The notes beneath the pieces are model-generated. The model was given only the letters and a program-made list of their open reading frames with translations, had not been told where the DNA came from and did not search any database. This document shows positions 27,888-36,632 of a DNA stretch of 64,000 nucleotides, in pieces; within the stretch, counting starts at the first letter, position 1, and every line of letters begins with the position of its first letter. Made by a program: the position numbers and the translations under genes. Source of the DNA: Myceligenerans indicum (GTDB taxonomy: Bacteria; Actinomycetota; Actinomycetes; Actinomycetales; Cellulomonadaceae); NCBI RefSeq assembly GCF_016742955.1, contig NZ_JABBYC010000014.1:30435-94434 (forward strand), given 5' to 3'.

Positions 27888-28633
27888 GGCAGCATGCCTT
27901 CGGGCAGGTTCCCGCCGGCGGTATCGCCGGCCATCAGCCCGTCGCCGAGGGTGATGTGCCGGGTGGCGTGGCGCGAGACGTCGCGCTCGTGGGTGACCAT
28001 CAGCACCGTCCGGCCGTCCGCGGCAAGCTGGGCAAACAGGTCCAGGACGCTGTCCGACGTGGCCGAGTCGAGGTTGCCGGTGGGCTCATCGGCCATCAGT
28101 ACGGGTGGCTCGTTGGCCAGCGCACGCGCGATGGCCGCGCGCTGCTGCTGCCCGCCCGACAGCGCGGACGGCAGCTTGCCGGCCTGGTCGAGGATGCCGA
28201 CCTGCTCCAGCAGGCCGTCGGCCCGGGAGCGGCGCTGCCGGGCCGGGACGGTGGCGCACAGGTCCATCGGCAGCATGACATTCTCGGCCACGGTCAGGGT
28301 GGGCAGCAGCTGGAAGAACTGGAACACCAGGCCGATCGTCCTGCCGCGCCAGGCCGCCAGCCGCGAGCCGCGCAGTTCGTGGACGGATGTCCCGGCCACG
28401 ACGATCTCTCCGGTGGTGGGCCGGTCGATGCCCGCGAGCAGATTGAGCAGTGTGGTCTTGCCGCTGCCGGACCGGCCCACCACGGCGACGAACTCGCCCG
28501 CCGTGACGTCCAGGTCGATGCCGCCGAGCGCGGTGACCTCCCCCGACGGCAGCGGGTAGGTCTTGACGAGCCCGCGAGCGCTCATCACCGGACCGTCCAC
28601 GGGACTCTTCCTCCTGGTCACGACCTGTGGCAT
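27884..28633 (-). CDS. ABC transporter ATP-binding protein (MacB/LolD-like)
   Basis: 249 residues. Walker A is [12 protein letters not shown] (about residue 48), the Q-loop region is [21 protein letters not shown], the signature is [15 protein letters not shown] and Walker B is [13 protein letters not shown], the last being diagnostic of the LolD/MacB group. It energises the permease at 25464-27887, with which it overlaps by 4 bp. The start at 28633 is chosen because AGAGGTG precedes it at the right spacing; 28666 and 28585 are also in frame. First gene of a three-gene minus-strand operon divergent from a TetR regulator. Confidence 0.93.
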   Translation of the reverse strand: MPQVVTRRKSPVDGPVMSARGLVKTYPLPSGEVTALGGIDLDVTAGEFVAVVGRSGSGKTTLLNLLAGIDRPTTGEIVVAGTSVHELRGSRLAAWRGRTIGLVFQFFQLLPTLTVAENVMLPMDLCATVPARQRRSRADGLLEQVGILDQAGKLPSALSGGQQQRAAIARALANEPPVLMADEPTGNLDSATSDSVLDLFAQLAADGRTVLMVTHERDVSRHATRHITLGDGLMAGDTAGGNLPEGMLP

Positions 28634-28650
28634 GTGGCACCTCTCTGTTG

Positions 28651-28684
28651 CTGAACATCTAGCCAATTCGGAACATCAGTTCAG
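28651..28684. promoter_or_regulatory. Candidate TetR operator between the exporter operon and its regulator
   Basis: CTGAAC (28651-28656) is mirrored by GTTCAG (28679-28684), and GAACATC occurs twice (28653 and 28671). The stretch is markedly AT-richer than its flanks and lies in the 158-bp divergent intergenic region, where it could control both directions. Confidence 0.45.
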
Positions 28685-28791
28685 GAATAGAGTTAAGGTC
28701 GGGTGGCAGGGGTCGGGCAAGAAGCACTCCGCGCCGCGGCGTGCGGAAGCGCACACGATCCGTATCCGATGTCCAGGAACTCGAGGTGACG

Positions 28792-29373
28792 ATGGTCACA
28801 ACCCAGGACCGAAGGGTCCGCCGCACCCGGCGAGCGCTGCTGGATGCCCTGCTGGCGCTCATGGCCGAGAAGGGCTACGAGGAGGTCACCATCCAGGACA
28901 TCATCGACCGGGCCGATGTGGGCCGGTCGACGTTCTACAACCACTACTCGAACAAGGAAGACCTGCTCAAGGACGGCTTCGCCGACCTGCGCCTCCTGAT
29001 CGACCCGTCCGGCGGCGACGCCTCCGGACGCCCACCCGACCCGCTGCGGTTCAGCCTGCCCCTCCTGCGCCATCTGGACGAGCAGCGCCAGGTCGCGATG
29101 ACCGTGTTCGGCGCCGGGCGCCTGCATCCCGTGCTCGCGGTCATCGAGGGCCTGCTGGCCGACATCGTCCGCGGCGAGCTACCCGCGTTCACCGCGGGCG
29201 GCATCCCCCGAGAGGCCGTGGTCGGCCACATCATCGGCTCCCACCTCGCTCTGGTGCAGTGGTGGCTCATGACCAGCCCGGACAGCACACCCGAGGAGGT
29301 CGACGCGATCTTTCGCGCCCTGACCCGCCCGCCTGGCGCCGCCGACCGTATGCCGCCAGGCCCGCCCGGTTAG
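28792..29373 (+). CDS. TetR/AcrR family transcriptional regulator
   Basis: 193 residues. The N-terminal helix-turn-helix is clear (TIQDIIDRADVGRSTFYNHYSNKEDLLKDGF, about residues 33-64). The C-terminal ligand domain (TetR_C-type) is all-helical. It is transcribed divergently from the ABC exporter operon, the classic arrangement for a repressor of an efflux system that responds to the exported compound. The ATG at 28792 has GAGGTGACG just upstream; in-frame extension to 28741 is unlikely. It ends 9 bp before the etfB start, but etfB seems to have its own promoter. Confidence 0.92.
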   Translation: MVTTQDRRVRRTRRALLDALLALMAEKGYEEVTIQDIIDRADVGRSTFYNHYSNKEDLLKDGFADLRLLIDPSGGDASGRPPDPLRFSLPLLRHLDEQRQVAMTVFGAGRLHPVLAVIEGLLADIVRGELPAFTAGGIPREAVVGHIIGSHLALVQWWLMTSPDSTPEEVDAIFRALTRPPGAADRMPPGPPG

Positions 29374-29376
29374 GGT
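29371..29376 (+). promoter_or_regulatory. -10 element (TAGGGT) for a leaderless etfB transcript
   Basis: TAGGGT lies 6 nt before the etfB ATG and there is no Shine-Dalgarno sequence in the gap. It overlaps the TetR stop codon. Confidence 0.6.
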
Positions 29377-29382
29377 TTTGCC

Positions 29383-30156
29383 ATGCGCATCGTCGTCACG
29401 GTCAAGTACGTCCCGGACATCAGCACCGACCGGGGCTTCGAGGACTGTCGCGTTCGCCGCACCCCTGAGGAGGGCACCCTCAACGAGCTCGACGAGAACG
29501 CCGTCGAGGCCGCCCTCCAGCTCGTCGAGGCGGCCGGCGAGGGCGAGGTCGTCGCGGTGACCGTCGCGCCGCCCGAGGGCGACCCCGCACTGCGCAAGGC
29601 GTTCCAGCTCGGCGTGGAACGCGGCATCCGGGTCTCCGACGACGTCCTCGCCGGCGCCGACTACTTCGGCACCGCCACGGCCCTGGCCGCCGCCGTCCGG
29701 AAGCTGGAGTCCGAAGGGCCCGTCGACCTGGTGGTCACCGGCATGGCAGCCCTCGACGGCCTCGGCTCCGTGGTGCCGACCCTGCTCGCCGCCGAACTCG
29801 GCCGGCCCGCGCTGACCCTGGCCAAGAAGGTCTCCGTGTCCGACGGCGTCCTGTCCGTGACCCGCGAGCACGACGACGTCACCGAGGAGCTCACCGCGCC
29901 CCTGCCCGCCGTGCTGTCCGTGACGGACACCGCGAACCAGCCGCGGCTGCCCAACTTCAAGCGCATCATGGCCGCCCGCGCCAAGCAGGTCGAGACGTGG
30001 ACGGCGTCGGACATCGGGCTGGACGCACCCGTCGCCCGCACGCGCACCCTCAGCGCCGGGCGGCGACCCGAGCGCCCCGAGGTGGAGCTGGTCACCGACA
30101 AGGGTGAGGGCGGCAAGGCCCTGGCCGCGTACCTGATCAAGAACGACCTGGTCTGA
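29383..30156 (+). CDS. etfB: Electron transfer flavoprotein beta subunit
   Basis: 257 residues, the usual length. Family features: MRIVVTVKYVPD at the N-terminus, ELDENAVEAALQLVEAAGEGEVVAVTV, a DLVVTGMAALDGLGSVVPTLLAAEL segment and PNFKRIMAARAKQVETWTASDIG near the end. With EtfA it forms the soluble FAD/AMP heterodimer that carries electrons from acyl-CoA and other dehydrogenases to the quinone pool. A 13-bp gap containing GAGGG separates it from etfA. No dehydrogenase or ETF-quinone oxidoreductase gene is adjacent. Confidence 0.95.
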   Translation: MRIVVTVKYVPDISTDRGFEDCRVRRTPEEGTLNELDENAVEAALQLVEAAGEGEVVAVTVAPPEGDPALRKAFQLGVERGIRVSDDVLAGADYFGTATALAAAVRKLESEGPVDLVVTGMAALDGLGSVVPTLLAAELGRPALTLAKKVSVSDGVLSVTREHDDVTEELTAPLPAVLSVTDTANQPRLPNFKRIMAARAKQVETWTASDIGLDAPVARTRTLSAGRRPERPEVELVTDKGEGGKALAAYLIKNDLV

Positions 30157-30169
30157 GAGGGAACCCGAC

Positions 30170-31153
30170 ATGACGAACCGCACCGTCCTGGTCCTGCTCG
30201 ACCCGGCCACCGAGATCCGCACCAGCGTGCTGGAACTCCTCACCATCGCCCGCGGCCTCGGCACCGTCGAAGCGGTCGCCCTGGAAGCACCGGGCCTCGA
30301 CGTTCTCGCACAGCTCGAGGCCTACGGCGTCCAGACCGTGCACCAGGCCGAGTTCTCCGACGCCGCCGGCCATGTGGTCACCGGCGACGAGCGGCACCTG
30401 CCCCCTGTCGTCGCCGCGGGCCTGGCAGCGGCCCTGCGCCGGACGGACGCGGACATGGTGCTGCTGCCCAGCAGCTTCGCCGCGAAGGAGGCGGCGGCGC
30501 TCACCGCCCGCGAACTCGGCGCCGGCCTGATCGTCGACGCCGCGGGAGTGTCCGAGGGCGACGACGGCCGCATCGTCGGGTCCAAGCGCGTCTTCGCCGG
30601 GTCCTGGGACACGGCGTGCGAGGTGACCACGGACGTCGCGGTGCTCACCGTCCGCGCGAACGCCGTCGTCCCGGCCCCTGCCGGCGCCCCCGTGAACACG
30701 CAGACCGAGCCGCTGCCCGTCGAGGTGCCGAACCTCGGCATGACACTCGCCTCCCGCGAGGTGAAGACCCGATCGGGCGACCGGCCCCCGCTGGACGAGG
30801 CGGCGATCGTGGTCGCGGGCGGGCGCGGGACCGACGGCGACTTCGCGCCCGTCACCGAACTGGCCGACGCGCTCGGCGCGGCCGTCGGCGCGTCGCGCGA
30901 CGCCGTGTTCGAGGGCTGGTGGGACACCTACATCGGACAGACCGGCGTGACCATCGCGCCGCGCGTGTACATCGGCGCCGGCATCTCCGGCGCGCCGCAC
31001 CACCGCGGCGGTATGCAGGCGTCCCAGCGCATCGTCGCCGTGAACAGCGACCCGGAGGCGCCGATCCTCGAGATCTGCGACTTCGCGGTCATCGGGGAGC
31101 TCGCGGACGTCCTGCCCCAGGCGGCGGAGGAAATCCGCCGCCACAAGGGCTGA
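30170..31153 (+). CDS. etfA: Electron transfer flavoprotein alpha subunit
   Basis: 327 residues. The C-terminal FAD-binding domain is typical: GRGTDGDF, then GASRDAVFEGW-like SRDAVFEGWWDTYIGQTG, IAPRVYIGAGISGAPHHRGGM and IVAVNSDPEAPILEICDFAVIGEL. The N-terminal domain is shorter in motif content but of normal size. It partners EtfB from the gene immediately upstream. The usual SGAIQH segment reads SGAPHH here, a minor change in the FAD loop. Confidence 0.95.
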   Translation: MTNRTVLVLLDPATEIRTSVLELLTIARGLGTVEAVALEAPGLDVLAQLEAYGVQTVHQAEFSDAAGHVVTGDERHLPPVVAAGLAAALRRTDADMVLLPSSFAAKEAAALTARELGAGLIVDAAGVSEGDDGRIVGSKRVFAGSWDTACEVTTDVAVLTVRANAVVPAPAGAPVNTQTEPLPVEVPNLGMTLASREVKTRSGDRPPLDEAAIVVAGGRGTDGDFAPVTELADALGAAVGASRDAVFEGWWDTYIGQTGVTIAPRVYIGAGISGAPHHRGGMQASQRIVAVNSDPEAPILEICDFAVIGELADVLPQAAEEIRRHKG

Positions 31154-31409
31154 ACCTCCCGCACCGGCCCACTCGTTCGGCACGACGGACAGGCAGCCTC
31201 GCCTCCGGGCGTCCTACGGGCGTCATGGAGGTGTGAGCTGTTGTCAGGTCTCTTCGGGACGATGCGAGTCTGATCGAGTTTGACGAGGTGTTGCGATGCC
31301 ACGCTTGATCAAACGAGGCTCAAGCTCGTGACTGTCTTCGACGAGGCGGAAGAGTCCTGCCTGCCGACCGGGAGTACGGCCGCCACCTGCTTCGGCGCAG
31401 AATGGAGCC
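31154..31409. other. Intergenic region, no gene recognised
   Basis: 256 bp between etfA and the ThiF/MoeB-like gene. No convincing start, ribosome site or RNA structure was found. A short minus-strand frame crosses it but is mostly the shadow of the next gene. The sequence CAGAAT at 31398-31403 sits 6 nt before the next ATG and may be its -10. Confidence 0.5.
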
Positions 31410-32564
31410 ATGACGTCGCTGCCACCGCTCGTACCCGTCCGGGAGCCCCTGGCGCCCGATGAGCGCCGCCGCGCCGCCCGGCACCTGCTGCTCGGCGGGT
31501 TCGGCCCCGAGGCGCAGGCCCGGCTCGCCGGCGCGCGCGTCGTCGTGATCGGCGCCGGAGGCCTCGGGTCCCCCGCACTGCAGTACCTGGCCGCCGCCGG
31601 CGTGGGCACGCTCGGGATCGTGGACGACGACGTCGTCGCGCCGTCCAACCTGCAACGCCAGATACTGCACGGGCCCGCCGACGCCGAACGCGCCAAGACC
31701 GCCTCCGCCGCCGACGCCCTGCGGGCCCAGCGTGGCGGCGGACTGACGGTCGTCGAGCACCGGCTCCGCCTCGACACCACGAACGCCCGCGACCTCCTGA
31801 CCGGCTACGACCTGGTCGTGGACGGCTCGGACACGTTCGCCACCCGGTACGCCGTGTCCGACGCCGCCGCCGCGCTCGGCATGCCCGTCGTCTGGGGGAC
31901 GGTCCTGGGCTGGGACGGCCAGGTCTCGGTGTGGTGGTCCGCCGCCCCCGACGGACGCGCCATCACCTACCCCGACGTGTTCGGGCCCCAGCCGCCCGAG
32001 GGCGACTCCTGCGAGACCGTCGGCGTCCTGGGCCCCGCCTGCGGCGCGGTCGGTTCGGCGCTCGCGGTCGAGGCGGTCAAGCTGCTCACCGGTACGGGCG
32101 ACGTCGCGCTCGGGCGACTGCTCGTGTACGACGCGCGCACCTCGGCCTGGGACACGATCCCGCTCGCCGCGCCGGAGATCGCGGCGGTCGCCCGGCCCGG
32201 CGGCGACGCGGGTCCCGAGGACGTCCGGGGTGCGGAGGCGGGCACGGGGCCGGCAGGCGGCGCGCCTCCCGCACCCGCCGGCGTGGGCACCCCGGGCACG
32301 CTCGCCGCCCGCCTGCCCGACGGCGTGCTCGTCGTCGACGTCGGGCGCCTGCCGGCGAACGTCCCCGAGGGAACCCTCGTGGTACGCGCCGACCTCGAGG
32401 CCCTGGCCGCCGGAGACCTCCCGGCCGCTCTGGCGGACCACCCGTCCGACGCGCCGATCGTCGTCGTGTGCGAGCGTGGCCTGCGCTCCCGGGGTGCCGC
32501 CACGCTGCTCACGGACCTGGGATGGAGCGACGTCTCTCCTGCGGGACCGCTCGTGCTCGCCTAG
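31410..32564 (+). CDS. E1-like adenylyltransferase with C-terminal rhodanese domain (MoeB/ThiF family, MoeZ-like)
   Basis: 384 residues. The ThiF/MoeB domain has VIGAGGLGSPALQYLAAAGVG (nucleotide loop), DDDVVAPSNLQRQ and GVLGPACGAVGSALAVEAVKLLTG. The zinc CxxC pairs of classical MoeB are not evident. A linker (about 260-290) leads to a short rhodanese domain whose active loop is CERGLRS (about residue 354). Such proteins adenylate, and transfer sulfur to, small sulfur carriers such as MoaD, ThiS or CysO; the exact partner is not shown by the context. CAGAAT 6 nt before the ATG and GGAG at 4-7 nt leave the translation mode open. Confidence 0.88.
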   Translation: MTSLPPLVPVREPLAPDERRRAARHLLLGGFGPEAQARLAGARVVVIGAGGLGSPALQYLAAAGVGTLGIVDDDVVAPSNLQRQILHGPADAERAKTASAADALRAQRGGGLTVVEHRLRLDTTNARDLLTGYDLVVDGSDTFATRYAVSDAAAALGMPVVWGTVLGWDGQVSVWWSAAPDGRAITYPDVFGPQPPEGDSCETVGVLGPACGAVGSALAVEAVKLLTGTGDVALGRLLVYDARTSAWDTIPLAAPEIAAVARPGGDAGPEDVRGAEAGTGPAGGAPPAPAGVGTPGTLAARLPDGVLVVDVGRLPANVPEGTLVVRADLEALAAGDLPAALADHPSDAPIVVVCERGLRSRGAATLLTDLGWSDVSPAGPLVLA

Positions 32565-32590
32565 GGTGAGGCGGGGGCATCGCCCGTCGT

Positions 32591-32628
32591 TCTCCTGGAC
32601 CTCACCGGACAGCCACCCGTCGGCAACC
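32591..32628 (+). promoter_or_regulatory. Candidate PHO box upstream of the alkaline phosphatase gene
   Basis: Four short direct repeats (TCTCC, TCACC, CCACC, CAACC) start at 32591, 32602, 32613 and 32624, an exact 11-nt period. Actinobacterial PhoP boxes are direct repeats of a GTTCACC-like unit with this spacing. The individual units are weak matches. Confidence 0.4.
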
Positions 32629-32650
32629 CCGTGCTGATTGCCTCGCTCCG

Positions 32651-32667
32651 GGCGGCAGACTGCCGCC
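32651..32667 (+). terminator. Small hairpin before the phosphatase ribosome site
   Basis: Perfect 7-bp stem (32651-32657 with 32661-32667) with a 3-nt loop, followed by ttctc. It may end the upstream transcript or structure the phosphatase leader. Confidence 0.4.
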
Positions 32668-32691
32668 TTCTCGATCCGAAGGAGAGCTCCA

Positions 32692-34128
32692 GTGCGAACC
32701 TCAGCACGGCGCATCACTCTTGCCTCGGCACTCGTCGGGACCCTGGTCCTCGGCGCGGCCTCGAGCTACGCCGTCACGTCCGGCCTCACCGGAACCGGTG
32801 ACGCCACCCGCCACGACGGGGACCAGACCCGTCAGGTGCGCTCGGAGATCCGTCAGGGTCCCGCCCGGAACGTCATCCTCCTCATCGGTGACGGCATGGG
32901 CGACTCCGAGATCACCATCGCCCGCAACTACCAGTACGGCGCGGCCGGGGAGCTGCCCGGCATCGACGCCCTCCCCCTGACCGGCCAGTACACCACCTAC
33001 GCCCTCGACCCGAGCAACGGCCTGCCGGACTACGTGACCGACTCCGCGGCATCGGGCACGGGCTGGGCCACCGGCACGAAGACGTACAACGGCGCGATCT
33101 CCGTGGACCTCGACGGGAACTCGCACGCCACCATCCTCGAGCTGGCCAAGAAGGCGGGCCTCCGCACCGGCAACGTCTCCACCGCGGAGATCCAGGACGC
33201 GACCCCGGCCGTCCTGATGTCGCACGTGGCCACGCGCGGCTGCAAGTCCCCGTCGGGCATGGACGCCTGCGAGGCGCAGAAGATCGAGAACGGCGGCCCC
33301 GGCTCCATCACGGAGCAGACCCTCGCCACCCGTCCCGACGTCGTCCTGGGTGGCGGCGCGCGGTACTTCGCCGAGACCGCGACGGCGGGCGAGTACGCGG
33401 GCATGACCCTCATGGATCAGGCGACCGAGCGCGGCTTCAACGTCGTGACCGATGCCGCGGCCCTGGAGTCCGTCCAGGCCGCCGACCAGGACGCCCCGCT
33501 GCTCGGCGTGTTCGCGCCCAGCCACCTGCCGACCGTGTGGAACGGTCCGCTCGCGACGCCGACCGGCGGCAGCGAGCCGGCGGTGACCTGCGAGGAGAAC
33601 CCCGCGCACACGGCCGACATCCCGACCGTCGAGGCCATGACCACCAAGGCGATCGACGTGCTCGACGACCGTCACGCCCGCAAGGGCTTCTTCCTGCAGG
33701 TCGAGGGCGCCAGCATCGACAAGCAGGACCACGCCGCGAACCCGTGCGCCCAGCTCGGCGAGAACGTCGACTTCGACCACGCGGTGCGCGCGGCGATGGA
33801 CTTCGCCGAGCGTGACGGCAACACGCTCGTCGTGGTCTCGGCCGACCACGGCCACACCAGCCAGATCGTCTACCCCGGCATCACGACCCCGGGCCTGACC
33901 CGCACGCTGACCACGGCGGACGGTCAGCCGATGACCATCGCCTACGGCACCGCCGCGCAGGGCCACTCCCAGACGCACACCGGGACGCAGGTGCGGATCG
34001 CCGGCTACGGCCCCGGTGCGGCCAACGTCGTGGGCCTGACGGACCAGACCGACCTGTTCTTCACGATGAAGAACGCGCTCGGCCTGGACAAGAAGCACGG
34101 CCACGGCTGGTGGCCCTGGGGCCGGTGA
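32692..34128 (+). CDS. Secreted alkaline phosphatase (PhoA type)
   Basis: 478 residues. A signal peptide (about 1-28, [22 protein letters not shown]) is followed by the alkaline phosphatase fold: [21 protein letters not shown] (metal Asp), the nucleophile loop [12 protein letters not shown] (about 118), [39 protein letters not shown] and [11 protein letters not shown] (metal His). It hydrolyses phosphate monoesters outside the membrane to supply phosphate. The GTG at 32692 follows GAAGGAG at an ideal distance; the earlier GTG at 32638 would add a non-signal extension. A candidate PHO box is upstream and a strong terminator follows. Confidence 0.94.
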   Translation: MRTSARRITLASALVGTLVLGAASSYAVTSGLTGTGDATRHDGDQTRQVRSEIRQGPARNVILLIGDGMGDSEITIARNYQYGAAGELPGIDALPLTGQYTTYALDPSNGLPDYVTDSAASGTGWATGTKTYNGAISVDLDGNSHATILELAKKAGLRTGNVSTAEIQDATPAVLMSHVATRGCKSPSGMDACEAQKIENGGPGSITEQTLATRPDVVLGGGARYFAETATAGEYAGMTLMDQATERGFNVVTDAAALESVQAADQDAPLLGVFAPSHLPTVWNGPLATPTGGSEPAVTCEENPAHTADIPTVEAMTTKAIDVLDDRHARKGFFLQVEGASIDKQDHAANPCAQLGENVDFDHAVRAAMDFAERDGNTLVVVSADHGHTSQIVYPGITTPGLTRTLTTADGQPMTIAYGTAAQGHSQTHTGTQVRIAGYGPGAANVVGLTDQTDLFFTMKNALGLDKKHGHGWWPWGR

Positions 34129-34155
34129 TCCCCGGCGCCCGCTGCTGAACGAATG

Positions 34156-34189
34156 ACGGACCCCTGGCGCCGCGGCGCCAGGGGTCCGT
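34156..34189. terminator. Terminator between phosphatase and mnmA
   Basis: A perfect 15-bp stem (34156-34170 with 34175-34189) and a CGCG loop lie between two convergent genes, so it can serve both directions. Confidence 0.85.
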
Positions 34190-34220
34190 CGTCGGGCCGC
34201 CTCCCGCGAGAGCGGGACGC

Positions 34221-35342
34221 TCAGCCGCGCCAGGCCTTCGTGACGGTCGCCTGTCCCAGGACGCGGGTACCGCGGTAGGCGACGACGGACTGCCCGGCCG
34301 CCACACCGCGCAGCGGCTCGCCGGTCAGCTCGATCTCCATCGCGCCGCCTTCCGGAGCGCGCACCCGCGCCGGGACCGGGGTTCCGTGCGCCCGCACCTG
34401 CACCTCGGCGTCGAACCAGCCGTCGCCGGCGGGCGCGGCGTCCAGGGCGCCGTCGAACCAGACCGCCTGGTCCCCGCCGATCCGGTTCACGCTGAGCAGC
34501 TCGGCGGGGCCGACGACGACGGTGTTGGTCGAGGTCTGCACGTCCACCACGTAGCGGGCCTTCCCGTCGGCGGCCGGGCGGCCGAGCCCGAGGCCCTTGC
34601 GCTGGCCCACCGTGAACGCGTAGGCGCCGTCGTGCTCGCCGACCACCTCGCCGCTGGTGTCCACCACGGTGCCGGGCCGGGAGCCGAGGCGCCTCTGCAG
34701 GAAGCCGCGGGTGTCGCCGTCGGCGACGAAGCAGATGTCGTAGGAGTCCGGCTTCGCGGAGACCGACAGGCCGCGCCGCGCGGCCTCGGCGCGAACCTCG
34801 TCCTTGGTGGCGAAACCGCCCAGCGGGAACATCGCCCGGGCCAGGCGCTCGGGCCCCATGACGGCCAGGACGTACGACTGGTCCTTGGCCGTGTTGGGGG
34901 AGCGGTGCAGCTCACGGACGGGGCCACCCGGGTGCCCGGCGTCCCGTGTCTCGATCCGGGCGTAGTGCCCCGTCGCGACCGCGTCGAACCCGAGCGCGGT
35001 CGCTTTGTCCAGCAGCGCCTCGAACTTGATGTGCTCGTTGCAGCGCACGCAGGGGTTGGGCGTGCGGCCGGCCTCGTACTCGGTGAGGAAGTCGGCGACC
35101 ACCGTCTCCTCGAACGTCTCCGACAGGTCCCACACGTAGTACGGGATGCCGAGCACGTCGGCGGCGCGGCGGGCGTCGCCCGCGTCCTCGATGGAGCAGC
35201 AGCCGCGCGAGCCGCTGCGGAACTGGTCACGGTTGCGCGACAGGGCCATGTGCACGCCGACGACGTCGTGCCCCGCCTCGACCGCGAGTGCCGCGGCCAC
35301 GGCCGAGTCGACACCGCCGGACATCGCTGCCAGAACCTTCAT
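34221..35342 (-). CDS. mnmA: tRNA-specific 2-thiouridylase MnmA
   Basis: 373 residues. It inserts sulfur at C2 of wobble uridine 34 in certain tRNAs. The PP-loop ([15 protein letters not shown]) is at the N-terminus, the first catalytic cysteine is in [12 protein letters not shown] (about residue 100), the second in [11 protein letters not shown] (about 203), and GQRKGLGLG and the C-terminal beta-barrel follow. Its ATG overlaps the stop of the upstream cysteine desulfurase by 4 bp. The desulfurase is therefore its likely sulfur donor, expressed in step with it. Confidence 0.96.
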   Translation of the reverse strand: MKVLAAMSGGVDSAVAAALAVEAGHDVVGVHMALSRNRDQFRSGSRGCCSIEDAGDARRAADVLGIPYYVWDLSETFEETVVADFLTEYEAGRTPNPCVRCNEHIKFEALLDKATALGFDAVATGHYARIETRDAGHPGGPVRELHRSPNTAKDQSYVLAVMGPERLARAMFPLGGFATKDEVRAEAARRGLSVSAKPDSYDICFVADGDTRGFLQRRLGSRPGTVVDTSGEVVGEHDGAYAFTVGQRKGLGLGRPAADGKARYVVDVQTSTNTVVVGPAELLSVNRIGGDQAVWFDGALDAAPAGDGWFDAEVQVRAHGTPVPARVRAPEGGAMEIELTGEPLRGVAAGQSVVAYRGTRVLGQATVTKAWRG

Positions 35343-36604
35343 GAGCGGCGGCCTCCCACGAGTCCGGCGGCGCGTGCCCGTTCGACCACCTGCGGCAGCG
35401 CGGCGGCGAGCCGGTCGACGTCGGCGCGGGTGGAGGTGGTGCCGAGGGAGAACCGCAGCGCGCCGCGGGCCGCGGTCTCCGGGACGCCCATGGCCAGCAG
35501 GACGTGCGAGGGCTGGGGGACACCGGCCTGGCAGGCGGACCCCGTCGAGGCCTGGACGCCGGCGGAGTCCAGCAGGTAGAGCAGCGAGTCGCCCTCCGCT
35601 CCGGGGAAGGCGAAGTGGGCGTTGCCGGGCAGGCGCCCGTCGGGATGGGCCTGCGGGTCGGGTCCGCAGAGCATCGCGTCGGGCACGATGTCGCGGACGC
35701 GGGAGACGAGCTCGTCGCGCAGGGCGGCGATCCGGCCGGCGTGTGCCTCGCGGCCGGCCACGGCGTCGCGGACGGCGACGGCGAACGCGGCGATCGCGGG
35801 CACGTCGAGCGTCCCGGAGCGCACGCCGCGTTCCTGTCCGCCGCCGTGCAGCACCGCGTCGAGCGGGAGGTCGCGGCGCGCGAGCAGGGCGCCGACGCCG
35901 GCGGGGCCGCCGACCTTGTGCCCGCTGACGGTCATGGCGTCGGCGCCGGACGCGGTGAAGTCCACGGGGACCTGGCCGACGGCCTGGACGGCGTCCACGT
36001 GCACGGGGATCTGGTGGTGCCGGGCCGCCCGCACGACGTCGCGTACCGGCTGCACCGTGCCGACCTCGTTGTTCGCCCACATGACCGACACGAGCGCGAT
36101 CTCCTCGGCATGCTCGGCGAGTTCGGCGCGCAGGGCGTCCAGGTCGATCCGGCCCTCGCCGTCGACGGGAAGGAGAACCACCTGCGCGCCCGCGTGCCCG
36201 GCCAGCCAGAAGGCGGGGTCGAGCACGGCGTGGTGTTCGACGGCCGACACGAGGATGCGCGTGCGGCGCCTGTCCTCGGCACGCCGTCCCCAGAACATGC
36301 CCTTGATGGCGAGGTTGTCGGCCTCGGTGCCGCTCGCGGTGAAGACCACCTCGCTGGGCCGGGCGCCGAGGGCCGCGGCGACGGTCTCGCGGGACTCCTC
36401 GGCGGTGCGCCGGGCGGCGCGGCCCGCCGAGTGCAGCGAGGACGCGTTTCCGGTGTGGTGCGCGTGCTCGACGAACGCCGCCAGCGCGGCCGAGGTCATC
36501 GGCGTGGTGGCGGCGTGGTCGAGATAGGCACCGGTGTCCGGTGGCGGCTCGGAGCCGTCAGGGTGTCCGGTGACGGGCTCGGTCAGGGAGGCGGTCACGT
36601 CCAT
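35339..36604 (-). CDS. Cysteine desulfurase (IscS/NifS type)
   Basis: 421 residues, PLP-dependent. [10 protein letters not shown] marks the start of the fold, the PLP lysine is in [11 protein letters not shown] (about 231) and the persulfide cysteine in [17 protein letters not shown] (about 355). The residues after that cysteine are of the group I (IscS/NifS) type. It supplies sulfane sulfur; overlap with mnmA points to tRNA thiolation. No Fe-S scaffold gene is adjacent. The ATG at 36604 is used. A TAGACT hexamer lies 8 nt before an in-frame GTG at 36598, so a leaderless start two codons later is possible. Confidence 0.93.
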   Translation of the reverse strand: MDVTASLTEPVTGHPDGSEPPPDTGAYLDHAATTPMTSAALAAFVEHAHHTGNASSLHSAGRAARRTAEESRETVAAALGARPSEVVFTASGTEADNLAIKGMFWGRRAEDRRRTRILVSAVEHHAVLDPAFWLAGHAGAQVVLLPVDGEGRIDLDALRAELAEHAEEIALVSVMWANNEVGTVQPVRDVVRAARHHQIPVHVDAVQAVGQVPVDFTASGADAMTVSGHKVGGPAGVGALLARRDLPLDAVLHGGGQERGVRSGTLDVPAIAAFAVAVRDAVAGREAHAGRIAALRDELVSRVRDIVPDAMLCGPDPQAHPDGRLPGNAHFAFPGAEGDSLLYLLDSAGVQASTGSACQAGVPQPSHVLLAMGVPETAARGALRFSLGTTSTRADVDRLAAALPQVVERARAAGLVGGRRS

Positions 36605-36632
36605 CAAGTCTACGAACCGCCGGAGGGTGCGA

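Noticed and set aside
25278..28559. A 1093-codon plus-strand frame opposite the ABC exporter operon
   Set aside because: Antisense to the permease and ATPase genes, which have intact motifs; no independent evidence.
31244..31780. A minus-strand frame crossing the etfA/ThiF-like gap, which could be read as a degenerate transposase end
   Set aside because: The recognisable part is antisense to the ThiF-like gene and the rest shows no transposase motif or inverted repeat.
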